From positions 1-17,965 of the forward strand of contig JALOPK010000025.1 in NCBI GenBank assembly GCA_025453925.1: 17,965 nt of DNA, written 5' to 3'. The position numbers and the translations under genes are program-made. The DNA is from Candidatus Eiseniibacteriota bacterium (GTDB taxonomy: Bacteria; JAFGKV01). The stretch's first letter is position 1; every line of letters starts with the position of its first letter. The notes below the pieces were generated by a model. The model worked only from the letters and a program-made list of their open reading frames with translations. It was not told the DNA's origin and made no database searches. This document shows, one piece after another, positions 7,396 to 16,339 of the stretch.

Positions 7396-8637
7396 TCATG
7401 GGGCGGCGACGACGCCGCCGGCGATCACGATTGACGCCAGTTGAACACCAAAATGGTACGCGATGTCCCGGTAGTCATCGCACTCCCAGATGACCAGATC
7501 GCCCCGCTTGCCCGGTTCCAAGCTGCCGACCTCGTCACCCAGCCTGAGCGCGTGGGCGGCGTTGATCGTCACACCCACCAGCGCCTGCTCGAGGCTCAGT
7601 CCGCCGTACAGGCATGCCAGGGTCACCATCAACGGCAGGTTCTCGCAGTAGCAGTTCCCGGGATTCAGATCAGACGCCACCGCCACCGGGAGCCCGATCT
7701 CCGCCATCAATCTCCCGGGTGCGTAGCGCGTCTTGGCCAGACCGAGGCAGGTGCCGGGGAGCATGACGGCAATGGCCCCCGAATCCCTCAACGCTTCCAG
7801 GTCGCCCCGGGTAGCGCACAGGAGATGGTCGGCGCTGCACACTCCCAGTTCCGCCCCGAGCCGGGTGCCCCCCGAGCTGGCGAGCTCGTCCGCATGGATC
7901 TTCAGGTCCATGCCGTGGGCTCGGGCGGTCTCGAGAATGCGGCGGCTCTCTTCCACCGAGAACGCTCCATGCTCGCAGAATACGTCGCAGAACCTGGCCA
8001 GCTCCTCGCGGGCGACCTGGGGTATCATCTCCTCCGTGACCTGCCTCACGAATCCCTCCCTGTCGTAACGCCACTCGGGAGGGATCGCATGGGCACCCAG
8101 GAAAGTCGGAACAACGCGTATGGGGACCCGGGAGCGCAGCTGCTGGATCAGCCGGAGACTTCGCACCTCCTGCTCTGTGGACAGCCCGTACCCACTCTTG
8201 ATTTCGCAGGTCGTGGTGCCGAAACGCAGCATGCGCCACAACCGTCCCGCGGTCTGCTCAAGGATATCCGCGTCCGGCGCCTCGCGGAGCATCCGTGCCG
8301 AGGCGCTGATGCCTCCTCCCTGCGCCATGATCTCCTCGTACGTGGATCCGCATACCCGCATGGCGAACTCGCCGGCCCGCGAACCGGCGAAGAGCGCATG
8401 GGTGTGACAGTCTACCAGACCGGGAGTCACGAGACGGCGGGCCGCATCGACCTCCGGGCTGTCAGGGAGGCCGGCCGGCACATCGGTGTCCCGGCCGACC
8501 CAGACGATCCTGCCCCGCTCCATGACCACCGCGCCGTCTGTGACGATTCCCAGGTCATGCGCAGCGGCGCCTGCCCGGGGACGCCAATCACCGGCGCACG
8601 TGACGAGAACCCCGGCATGACGCACGACAACGTTCAT
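7396..8637 (-). CDS. hutI: Imidazolonepropionase (EC 3.5.2.7)
   Basis: 413 residues, close to the usual length of HutI. It belongs to the amidohydrolase superfamily and hydrolyses 4-imidazolone-5-propanoate to N-formimino-glutamate, the third step of histidine degradation. Visible signatures: DCHTHALFAG (metal ligands H78 and H80), CEIKSGYGL (substrate-binding loop, about 144-152), KIHADE (H248, E251), SADHLL (H271) and ASDLNPGN (D323). The C-terminal NAAHALRLGDEVGSLEPGKRGDLVIW is the standard amidohydrolase ending. The start is ATG at 8637 with only a modest GGTGAT upstream. It lies 72 bp after hutU and 30 bp before the PHP gene, all on one strand. Nothing suggests loss of function. Confidence 0.97.
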   Translation of the reverse strand: MNVVVRHAGVLVTCAGDWRPRAGAAAHDLGIVTDGAVVMERGRIVWVGRDTDVPAGLPDSPEVDAARRLVTPGLVDCHTHALFAGSRAGEFAMRVCGSTYEEIMAQGGGISASARMLREAPDADILEQTAGRLWRMLRFGTTTCEIKSGYGLSTEQEVRSLRLIQQLRSRVPIRVVPTFLGAHAIPPEWRYDREGFVRQVTEEMIPQVAREELARFCDVFCEHGAFSVEESRRILETARAHGMDLKIHADELASSGGTRLGAELGVCSADHLLCATRGDLEALRDSGAIAVMLPGTCLGLAKTRYAPGRLMAEIGLPVAVASDLNPGNCYCENLPLMVTLACLYGGLSLEQALVGVTINAAHALRLGDEVGSLEPGKRGDLVIWECDDYRDIAYHFGVQLASIVIAGGVVAAP

Positions 8638-8709
8638 CGCAGATCACCCGAGGGAGCGGTCGGGCAACACCCGGTCAACGGAACAGGTCGGGGCATGATC
8701 CTCACCACC

Positions 8710-10359
<1,650 letters not shown>

Positions 10360-10405
10360 GGCGACCTCCTCTCTCGGGGCGTTTTGTCCTGGGGTGTTCT
10401 ACAGA

Positions 10406-10433
10406 TCTATATTGCGTCGGTGTCGGCAGTCAA
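10406..10433 (-). promoter_or_regulatory. Predicted sigma70-type promoter of the hutU operon
   Basis: Minus strand: -35 box TTGACT (10433-10428), 16-bp spacer, -10 box TATAGA (10411-10406). This gives a leader of about 40 bases before the hutU ATG. Confidence 0.5.
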
Positions 10434-10449
10434 GTGCCGCCCTCGGCAC
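10434..10449. promoter_or_regulatory. Inverted repeat abutting the hutU -35 box: possible operator
   Basis: GTGCCG-CCCT-CGGCAC, a 6-bp perfect inverted repeat with a 4-bp centre, directly next to the predicted -35 box of hutU and 16 bp upstream of the predicted -35 box of the divergent cyclase gene. It could bind a regulator of one or both. It does not match a HutC site that I know, and GC-rich short repeats also occur by chance. Confidence 0.35.
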
Positions 10450-10465
10450 AGCCGTGCAGAGGAAG

Positions 10466-10493
10466 TTGATGGCACATGGTCGCGATCTATCTT
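10466..10493 (+). promoter_or_regulatory. Predicted promoter of the cyclase gene
   Basis: TTGATG (10466-10471), 16-bp spacer, TATCTT (10488-10493); four of six matches in each box. The start point would be about 10500, just before the AGAGGAGG at 10517-10524. Confidence 0.38.
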
Positions 10494-10532
10494 GCAGTCG
10501 TGCAGTCCAGGGAGTCAGAGGAGGTTTCAGCG

Positions 10533-10589
10533 ATGTGTGTCTTCATGCCGTCGGCCATGGTCCTGCGGCGCCTGCGGCGACCGTGGTGA
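10533..10589 (+). CDS. Possible 18-codon leader ORF, or frameshifted true start of the cyclase
   Basis: ATG at 10533 has the best ribosome-binding site in this region (AGAGGAGG, 10517-10524, 8-bp spacing). It encodes only MCVFMPSAMVLRRLRRPW before TGA at 10587-10589. This frame is one base off the cyclase frame, which is open throughout. Two readings fit. It may be a short leader peptide coupled to the cyclase GTG at 10606, 16 bp downstream. Or a base may be lost or skipped near the TGA, so that ATG 10533 is the real cyclase start. Sequence alone cannot decide. Confidence 0.35.
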   Translation: MCVFMPSAMVLRRLRRPW

Positions 10590-10605
10590 GGCGCAGGCAC
10601 TGACC

Positions 10606-13600
10606 GTGCTCGATCTCGTCCCGCGGTTCATTCTCGACCAGCACCGGCAGCGCCGCGGCTCGGGTACGTTTCGCGCGACGTCCCTCTTTGTCGACTTGGT
10701 GGGCTTCACGCCTATGACCGAGTCTCTGATGGTGCACGGCACGGCAGGAGCCGAGCAGGTTTCGTCCATCGTCAATTCGGTGTTCGAGCCGGCGGTGCGC
10801 TCGACCTACGCCTGCGGCGGCTGGGTGGCGAAGTATGCGGGTGATGCCTTCGTCGCCCTGTTCCCCGACAACGCGAAGGAGCCGCGGCCAGAGGAGGCAG
10901 CCGGAGAGATCGCCGGGCGCCTGTCCGAGAGCAATACTCTCGAGACGCCCTATGGCGCCTTCACCATCGCGGCGAGGGTCGGCGTGGCCTGCGGCCGCGT
11001 CACCTGGGGCATCATTCCCGGCCGGCGCCGAAGCCTGTTCTTCTTCGCCGGCAGCGCCATCCAGCGTTCCATCCAGGCCCAGACCAGGTCCACCCCAGGC
11101 CACTACGTCGTTGACCGGCGCTACGGGGGCCCTGGCGTGCACCCTGCGCCTCCACGCATCCTTCCCCGGGCCGGGCGTGCCCACGGTGCCGGTGACAGGG
11201 TCCCTCATGGCGAGACGGGCGCGAAACTCCAGGCCCTCGTGCCGTTCGTGCCGCGATCGATACGCGACCTCGGCACAGCGGGGGAGTTCCGCGACGTTGC
11301 ATGCGTATTCATGGGGTTTCATGGCCTGTCGGGATCGGTGGACCGATACATGGCCGGAAGAGCGGCCGAAGTACTCAGTGTAGTGGCGGCCAAGGTGCAC
11401 CGGTTCGGGGGGTATCTTTCGGAGCTGGAATTTGGCGATAAGGGCGCGTTGGTCGTCGCCTATTTCGGAGCGCCTCAGGGCCTTGAGCGACCCATGCTGC
11501 ATGCCCTTGGCTGTGCCGCTGAGACACGGGACGCGCTACGCGGGATGACCCCCGTGCGGGCCGGCGTCACATTCGGGAGGGTCTATGCGGGGCTGGTCGG
11601 GAGCGCCCTCCGGGCCGAGTACAAGGCGGTGGGCCGAACGGTCAACCTCGCCGCGCGTCTCATGGCGTCGGCTCCGTGGGGCGTCGTGCTCCTCGATCGC
11701 GGTTCGTCCGCCAGTCTCGACGAATCGCTTCCCCTAGAGGATCGGGGGTCGGTTCGACTGAAGGGGGTCGAGCAGCCTGTCCCGGTGCTGGCGGTGACCG
11801 GAACGCGCCGGACGCGCCGGACGAAGGGGCCTGAGTCCCCGCTGGTGGGCCGCGAGCGCGAGGTGGCACGGTTGCGCGACATCCTTGCGCCCCTCGAGCG
11901 GGGATCCGGCCTGGGGATCGTCTACATAGACGGGCGGCCGGGAGTCGGCAAGAGTCGGCTGGTGAACGCGGTGAAAACGACGCTGTGTGCACGGTTGGCA
12001 TGGTTTTCCATGCCGTGTGACGGGGTCCTGCGGGAGAGCCTCAATCCTCTGCGGCGGTGGGCCAGAGCCTACTTCGGTGGGGCCGACGATCGGAGCCGCG
12101 ATGACAACGAACAGGCATTCGAGGTTCACTTCAGCGCTCTGCTCGCGGAAACCAGCGGCGCCGCACACCGCGAATTGGCGCGCACGAAATCGGTGCTGGG
12201 TGCGCTGGCAGGGCTTCACTGGCAGGGCTCCCTCTACGAACAGTTGGACGCCAAGGGACGATTCGCCAACACGGCCAGCGCCGTCAAATGCCTGCTGAGA
12301 TGTGAGGCCGCGCGGCGGCCTGTGGTGGTCGAACTGGAGGACTGCCACTGGATCGATCTCGACAGCGCCGAGATCCTCCGACAGGTTCTTCGTGGTCTCC
12401 GGCGTGACCCGGTGGCAGTTCTGGCGCCATGCCGCCCCGGCGATGACGGTTCGCCGTTCCGCCTCGAGTTGGGTGACGTCGCAACGGCTTCGCTCCAACT
12501 CCAGATGCTGGATGTCCACTCCTCTGCCCTGATTGCCGAAGCCCGTCTTGGCGCCCCACCCTCGCGAGACTTGGCGGGGTTCCTGTGGTCCAAGAGCGAG
12601 GGGAACCCGTTCCACCTGGAGCAACTCCTCGAACTCCTCACCGCGAAGGACGCGCTTCGCCAGGTACGAGGCAGGTTCCGTCTCGTGGCCGAGCCCCGGG
12701 AGCTTCCCAGTACGGTCTCCTCGCTGGTGGTGGCACGACTCGACCGGCTGCCCGCACGACTCCGGCGCGCGGCGAAAGTCGCCGCTGTGCTCGGCCGCGA
12801 GTTCAACGTGGAAGTGCTGGCCTCCGTGTTGGCCCAGCGAGCGGGATCGCTGGTGGACCTGGGAGTCCGGCACGGCCTTTGGACGAAAGGATCGTCCGGC
12901 CGTTGCGCCTTCCTCCATGCCCCCGTGCGGGATGCCTTGTATGAGATCCAGCTTGAGGCGCAACGAAGAGACCTCCACCGACGGGCCGGCGCCGCCCTCG
13001 AGACGATCCACGAGGGTATGCTCGAAAGCCAGTATGGCGCACTGGCTCATCATTTCGATGTGGGCGGCGATGCACCCCGCGCACGGCTCTACCTTGAGCG
13101 GGCGGCAATGTCCGCAGAGCAGTCGTACGCCAGTATCGACGCTCTTCGGTTCCTCGAGCGACTGAGGGTCTACGTGTCCGAGCAAAGGACACAGGTGGAG
13201 ATCTCCGTTCGCCGTGGTCGGTTGATGGACCGTGTCGGACGCTTCGACGAAGCCGCCTCTCTCCTGGAAGCCACGGTGAGGTCGGCCCGGGATCTGGGCG
13301 ATGAGCCGCTCCTCGGAAGGGCCCTGAATGCATTGGGCAATGTAAGAATACGACTGGGCGAGCTGGATGCCGCGGAGGCGTTGTTCGAAGAGGATTTGGC
13401 GATTTCGCGCCGCGGGGAGGAAAACGTCGGTATCAGTACTACGTTGGGCAACATCGGCAGGGTCTGCCGAACGAGAGGCGACTTCCCTCGCGCCATACGG
13501 TGTTACCGTGAGGCGCTCCGTTACGCCGCCAGGGCCAGGAGCGCGTCAGAGACGGCATACGCCGTGGGCAATCTGGGAACGGTGTTGTACTGCCTCGGTG

Positions 13601-14457
13601 ATCTGAGGCGGGCGGAGCGGTGCTTCGCACGCGCTGGTGTTCTGTGCAGGGAAATCGGGGATGCCAACGGCATCTCCCAGGCGGAAGGGAGCCTCGGCCT
13701 GGTGCATTTCCAGCGCGGTGAGTTCGAACCCGCCGCCCAACATTTCGGGAGGCAGCGCGAAATCGCGGAACGCATGGGTGACATGGTCTCCGTCGCGTTT
13801 GCCATCGGCAGCATGGGATTGGTGCACGAACACCACGGGAGTCTGAAGGACGCCCTCGAGTGCTACCGGCAGAAACTCGAACTCGCGGAAGAGTTGGGCC
13901 ATCAAAGCCGCGCAGGCATCGCCATGGCGGAGCTCGCCCGGGTGCACGTACGCCTGGCACAGTACGGTCAGGCACTAGAGCTTCTCGACAAGGCCATCGC
14001 CATTGTTCGGGCGCTTGGCGTGCGAGACTACCTGGCCCATTTCATGATTGACAAGGCAGTCGCCGTGGTAAGTCAGGGCGAGAAGCAGAGTTCCGAACGC
14101 CTCGGAGAGGTCGAGGGCCTCTGTGCCGAAGCGGTTGACATTGCGCAGGGCATCGGGTTGAAAAAGATCCCGCTGGTGGCGGCTGTGACAAGATCGCGAC
14201 TCCGGGCCCTTCAGGGTGACCGCAGCGGGGCTGTCGCGGGCCTTCTCGACCTGGCAGGCTCGTTCCCGGAGACGGAGGACCAGGCGAGAATCTATAGTGC
14301 GTTGGCTCGCGTCTCGAAGCGCCCCGACCACGTACGGGTGGCGATCGGCCTGTACGAGTCACTCTCCCGCGAAGACCCCGACACGGTCTACCGCGAAGAG
14401 AGAGAGGAACTGGCCGCGCTCATCACATCGGATACGCCCGGCCAAAGCCCCTGGTGA
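10606..14457 (+). CDS. Soluble-adenylyl-cyclase-like protein: two class III cyclase domains, P-loop NTPase, TPR repeats
   Basis: 1283 residues if started at GTG 10606 (TVLDLVPRFILDQ, the usual lead-in to this cyclase type). In-frame GTG 10537 is an alternative start. Domain C1 (about 20-165) has both metal aspartates, D30 (LFVDLVGFT) and D80 (KYAGDAFVALF), but its transition-state motif is degenerate (FAGSAIQRSIQAQ). Domain C2 (about 226-395) lacks the first metal Asp (CVFMGFHGL) but keeps the lysine K279 (FGDKGALVVAYFG) and the transition-state pair N347 and R351 (VGRTVNLAARL). One active site could therefore form between them, as in mammalian ADCY10. An ATPase domain follows: Walker A GRPGVGKS (443-450) and Walker B VVVELED (ending at 579). 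TPR repeats cover about 901-1139. No signal peptide or membrane span. The likely product is cAMP from ATP, but K340 sits where Asp or Thr normally helps select adenine. The gene is divergent from hutU. Confidence 0.88.
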   Translation: MLDLVPRFILDQHRQRRGSGTFRATSLFVDLVGFTPMTESLMVHGTAGAEQVSSIVNSVFEPAVRSTYACGGWVAKYAGDAFVALFPDNAKEPRPEEAAGEIAGRLSESNTLETPYGAFTIAARVGVACGRVTWGIIPGRRRSLFFFAGSAIQRSIQAQTRSTPGHYVVDRRYGGPGVHPAPPRILPRAGRAHGAGDRVPHGETGAKLQALVPFVPRSIRDLGTAGEFRDVACVFMGFHGLSGSVDRYMAGRAAEVLSVVAAKVHRFGGYLSELEFGDKGALVVAYFGAPQGLERPMLHALGCAAETRDALRGMTPVRAGVTFGRVYAGLVGSALRAEYKAVGRTVNLAARLMASAPWGVVLLDRGSSASLDESLPLEDRGSVRLKGVEQPVPVLAVTGTRRTRRTKGPESPLVGREREVARLRDILAPLERGSGLGIVYIDGRPGVGKSRLVNAVKTTLCARLAWFSMPCDGVLRESLNPLRRWARAYFGGADDRSRDDNEQAFEVHFSALLAETSGAAHRELARTKSVLGALAGLHWQGSLYEQLDAKGRFANTASAVKCLLRCEAARRPVVVELEDCHWIDLDSAEILRQVLRGLRRDPVAVLAPCRPGDDGSPFRLELGDVATASLQLQMLDVHSSALIAEARLGAPPSRDLAGFLWSKSEGNPFHLEQLLELLTAKDALRQVRGRFRLVAEPRELPSTVSSLVVARLDRLPARLRRAAKVAAVLGREFNVEVLASVLAQRAGSLVDLGVRHGLWTKGSSGRCAFLHAPVRDALYEIQLEAQRRDLHRRAGAALETIHEGMLESQYGALAHHFDVGGDAPRARLYLERAAMSAEQSYASIDALRFLERLRVYVSEQRTQVEISVRRGRLMDRVGRFDEAASLLEATVRSARDLGDEPLLGRALNALGNVRIRLGELDAAEALFEEDLAISRRGEENVGISTTLGNIGRVCRTRGDFPRAIRCYREALRYAARARSASETAYAVGNLGTVLYCLGDLRRAERCFARAGVLCREIGDANGISQAEGSLGLVHFQRGEFEPAAQHFGRQREIAERMGDMVSVAFAIGSMGLVHEHHGSLKDALECYRQKLELAEELGHQSRAGIAMAELARVHVRLAQYGQALELLDKAIAIVRALGVRDYLAHFMIDKAVAVVSQGEKQSSERLGEVEGLCAEAVDIAQGIGLKKIPLVAAVTRSRLRALQGDRSGAVAGLLDLAGSFPETEDQARIYSALARVSKRPDHVRVAIGLYESLSREDPDTVYREEREELAALITSDTPGQSPW

Positions 14458-14686
14458 TCGGCGGACGTGCCGGGGAGTCGCGAGCTCTGCCGCGAAGGGA
14501 GACGCTGCTCCGTCGCGACCGCATTGGGCGCCGCGACCGACAGCCGCGATGAGGCGGTCCCGCCATCTGAGTCAGTGAGACGCCCCGCAGGAAACGTCCT
14601 CGGTTCTTTGGCCATGACAAGGTCAGGTGACGTCAGCACATTGAGCGTACACGCCACCGCCGAAACTTGCCCAGGAAGAGGTAACC
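14458..14686. other. Intergenic stretch before rsmE, no gene seen
   Basis: 229 bp. It contains a 7-bp inverted repeat (GTCGCGA at 14477-14483, TCGCGAC at 14513-14519) with a 29-base loop, too open to call a terminator. No convincing promoter or small gene was found. rsmE has its own ribosome-binding site at its 3' end. Confidence 0.5.
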
Positions 14687-15508
14687 GTGCCGCGACCATT
14701 TCGACCGCCGCTCCGACATCATCCCAAGACGCAGACCCCTGCACAGCCGATGGGCCGGTATGACGCATCCGGCGACCCGCCCCTGATGATTCCGGCGGTG
14801 ACCCTGGAGGAGCCGCTGCAGTTCGACGCAGACTTCGCCCGTCGGCTGATACGGCGGGACGTGAGCTTCAGAGAAGCCTTCACCGTCCGTGACCGCACAG
14901 GTGTCTGTTTCCGAGCAAGCGTGAAGGAGCTCACGACCGACGGCGGCATCGCCGTGCCCTACGAGCGACTCGATCGTTCTCCCGAGTCAACAGTCGAGAT
15001 CACGCTGGCCTGCGCCGTTCTGGCACGGCAGCGGATGATCTTCATCATGCAGAAGGCCACCGAACTGGGCGTGGCGCGCATCGTCCCGCTCCTCACCGAC
15101 CATTCCGTCCCCGCGGGGGGTCTGGAACACGAAAAGGCCCACGCGTGGCCGGGGCAGATCATTCGGGCGGCCAAGCAGTGCCGCCGGAGCTCGCTTCCGG
15201 AGGTGCTCCTACCCGCCAGACTGAAGGCGTTCCTGGCCTCCCCTCTGGTCGATGCGGCGGATCTTTGTGTGTATCTGGATGACCGTGCCGAACCGGCATC
15301 CCCGCCGACGGTCTTGCCCCACAGGATCGTGCTGGTCGCCGGACCCGAGGGCGGCTTCTCGGACACGGAGCGGGAGGCCATCCGCAGTCGGGCGCTACCC
15401 TTGGTGTTGGGCGGTCGAGTGCTCCGCGCCGAGACCGCGGTCATCGTGGGATTGACCGCGATTCATCTCCGGTGGGGCGACTTCCGGACAGACCAGCCCT
15501 TGATCTGA
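14687..15508 (+). CDS. rsmE: 16S rRNA (uracil-1498-N3)-methyltransferase
   Basis: 273 residues from GTG at 14687, chosen because AGGAAGAGG lies 5 bp upstream and the product opens with MPRPF, recalling the MPRFF of many RsmE proteins. The SPOUT methyltransferase motifs are clear: MQKATELGV (residues 121-129), QIIRAAKQCRRSSLPEV, VAGPEGGFSDTE (about 217-228) and LGGRVLRAETAV (241-252), the knot that binds S-adenosylmethionine. The N-terminal PUA-like RNA-binding domain lies at about 35-90. It methylates N3 of U1498 in 16S rRNA within the 30S subunit. It is about 25-30 residues longer than usual, and the extra part is a Pro/basic stretch right after MPRPF. Later starts at 14753 or 14789 would remove this but lack ribosome-binding sites. 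It is 229 bp after the cyclase gene, apparently unrelated to it. Confidence 0.95.
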   Translation: MPRPFRPPLRHHPKTQTPAQPMGRYDASGDPPLMIPAVTLEEPLQFDADFARRLIRRDVSFREAFTVRDRTGVCFRASVKELTTDGGIAVPYERLDRSPESTVEITLACAVLARQRMIFIMQKATELGVARIVPLLTDHSVPAGGLEHEKAHAWPGQIIRAAKQCRRSSLPEVLLPARLKAFLASPLVDAADLCVYLDDRAEPASPPTVLPHRIVLVAGPEGGFSDTEREAIRSRALPLVLGGRVLRAETAVIVGLTAIHLRWGDFRTDQPLI

Positions 15509-15557
15509 GAAGCTACCACGCCCTAAACCGGAACGTGGCGCGCCTGGCCCATTTCCA

Positions 15558-15585
15558 GGCACTATTCTAATATTAGAATAGTGCC
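15558..15585. repeat. Perfect 28-bp palindrome downstream of rsmE
   Basis: Each half is GGCACTATTCTAAT; the two halves meet with no spacer. The centre is AT-rich in an otherwise GC-rich region. As RNA it could fold into a 12-bp stem with an ATAT loop, 49 bases after the rsmE stop, but no T-tract follows, so it is not a standard terminator. It also looks like a two-fold symmetric protein-binding site. An upstream stem (GCCTGG at 15542-15547 with CCAGGC at 15555-15560) shares three bases with it, so only one of the two can fold fully. Confidence 0.75.
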
Positions 15586-16143
15586 CGCCAACGCCGTTCG
15601 GCAGCTCGACCGGGCCTGCCTCTCGTCTCCACTGGTGACGGGCGGGGGGCCAGGGGAACCCGTCTCGAAATGCCCCCGACCCTGGCCTTCACGAAACGCG
15701 GCCGATTCGAACATGACCGGAAATCCCCGCTTGACGCACGGGGCGATCCGTGTGAGCTTTGCCGCTTGTTGGTAAAAGTGGCGTACCGTGACCGCGACTC
15801 GGGTTTGAGGCCCATTTTCGAGGCCAGCGGTACGAAGTATCCCGCGTCGCGAGGGGTGTCTGTGGGATCCGCTACTGAGCCATTGTCTCCTCTGCTCTCT
15901 CCTTCTCTTGGCTCACCCGGGTCGCGGGCAGAGCCTCCTCAGCACAATCATATCCAGGGCGCGCCAGTCGTGGACAGGGTAAGAACGCGGAGTACCTGCT
16001 GCGCAGGGAATCTACCTCGACTGTGCTCCCGTCTTCGCCACCGCTGTGACATGGCAGGCCCATCTTCGCGCCTGCTGCGACATAGCCGAAGGGGACCCCT
16101 CCATCCCCCTTGCCAAAGGGGAGTTGGTGACCGCAGACCATGC

Positions 16144-16166
16144 ACTGTAAACTGTGAACTGTGAAC
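16144..16166. repeat. Heptamer tandem repeat, ACTGTGA type
   Basis: ACTGTAA, ACTGTGA, ACTGTGA and a partial AC: three copies of a 7-bp unit with one mismatch. Confidence 0.75.
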
Positions 16167-16179
16167 AACGCCCTAGACA

Positions 16180-16194
16180 CCTCGCGCAGCGAGG
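16180..16194. repeat. Short hairpin between the two heptamer tracts
   Basis: CCTCGC-GCA-GCGAGG, a 6-bp stem with a 3-base loop. It lies between the ACTGTGA and AGTCGGC tracts and may be part of the same repeated element. Confidence 0.5.
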
Positions 16195-16211
16195 AAGGAG
16201 GAGTAAGTGAG

Positions 16212-16254
16212 AGTCGGCAGTCGGCAGTCACCAGCCGGCAGTCAGGAGCTGGAA
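16212..16254. repeat. Heptamer tandem repeat, AGTCGGC type
   Basis: Six 7-bp units with drift: AGTCGGC, AGTCGGC, AGTCACC, AGCCGGC, AGTCAGG, AGCTGGA. The period is exact at seven and units keep AG at the first two positions. Confidence 0.7.
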
Positions 16255-16339
16255 GCACATGATGCGAGGTGAACGCATGAGCACTGAGTGGATCTCACCT
16301 GCCTACCCTCAACCGTCAACTTCCACAAGGAGAACCTCG

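Larger units (their letters stand above)
15509..16339. other. 831-bp gene-free region rich in small repeats and hairpins
   Basis: No ORF here resembles a protein; the longer open frames (plus 15670-16164, minus 15872-16258) run through the repeats and have low-complexity, Arg/Pro/Ser-rich translations without ribosome-binding sites. In order it holds: a 6-bp stem GCCTGG/CCAGGC (15542-15560), the 28-bp palindrome (15558-15585), a spaced inverted repeat GTACCG/CGGTAC (15783-15833), a hairpin CCCCTT-GCCA-AAGGGG (16106-16121), heptamers at 16144-16166, a hairpin CCTCGC-GCA-GCGAGG (16180-16194), heptamers at 16212-16254, and ATGCG/CGCAT plus AGGTGA/TCACCT repeats (16262-16300) in the leader of the repeat-protein gene. 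Confidence 0.6.

Noticed and set aside
11734-13185. Long minus-strand open frame (483 codons) opposite the cyclase/NTPase gene
   Set aside because: It is antisense to a well-supported gene with continuous motifs; its translation is His/Arg/Gln-rich and unrecognisable, typical of a shadow frame.
14628-14635. TGACGTCA palindrome as a regulator site before rsmE
   Set aside because: An 8-bp palindrome of this kind occurs by chance often enough, and no promoter could be placed next to it.
15670-16164. Plus-strand ORF of 164 codons in the gene-free region
   Set aside because: Arg/Pro/Ser-rich translation with no domain, no ribosome-binding site, and it reads through the small repeats.
16144-16254. 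CRISPR array
   Set aside because: The repeats are only 7 bp and directly adjacent, with no spacers and no cas genes in the window.
15872-16258. Minus-strand ORF of 128 codons in the gene-free region
   Set aside because: It runs through heptamer repeats and hairpins; the repeated PDCRLVTADCRL pattern in its translation is just the 7-bp repeat read in frame. No ribosome-binding site.
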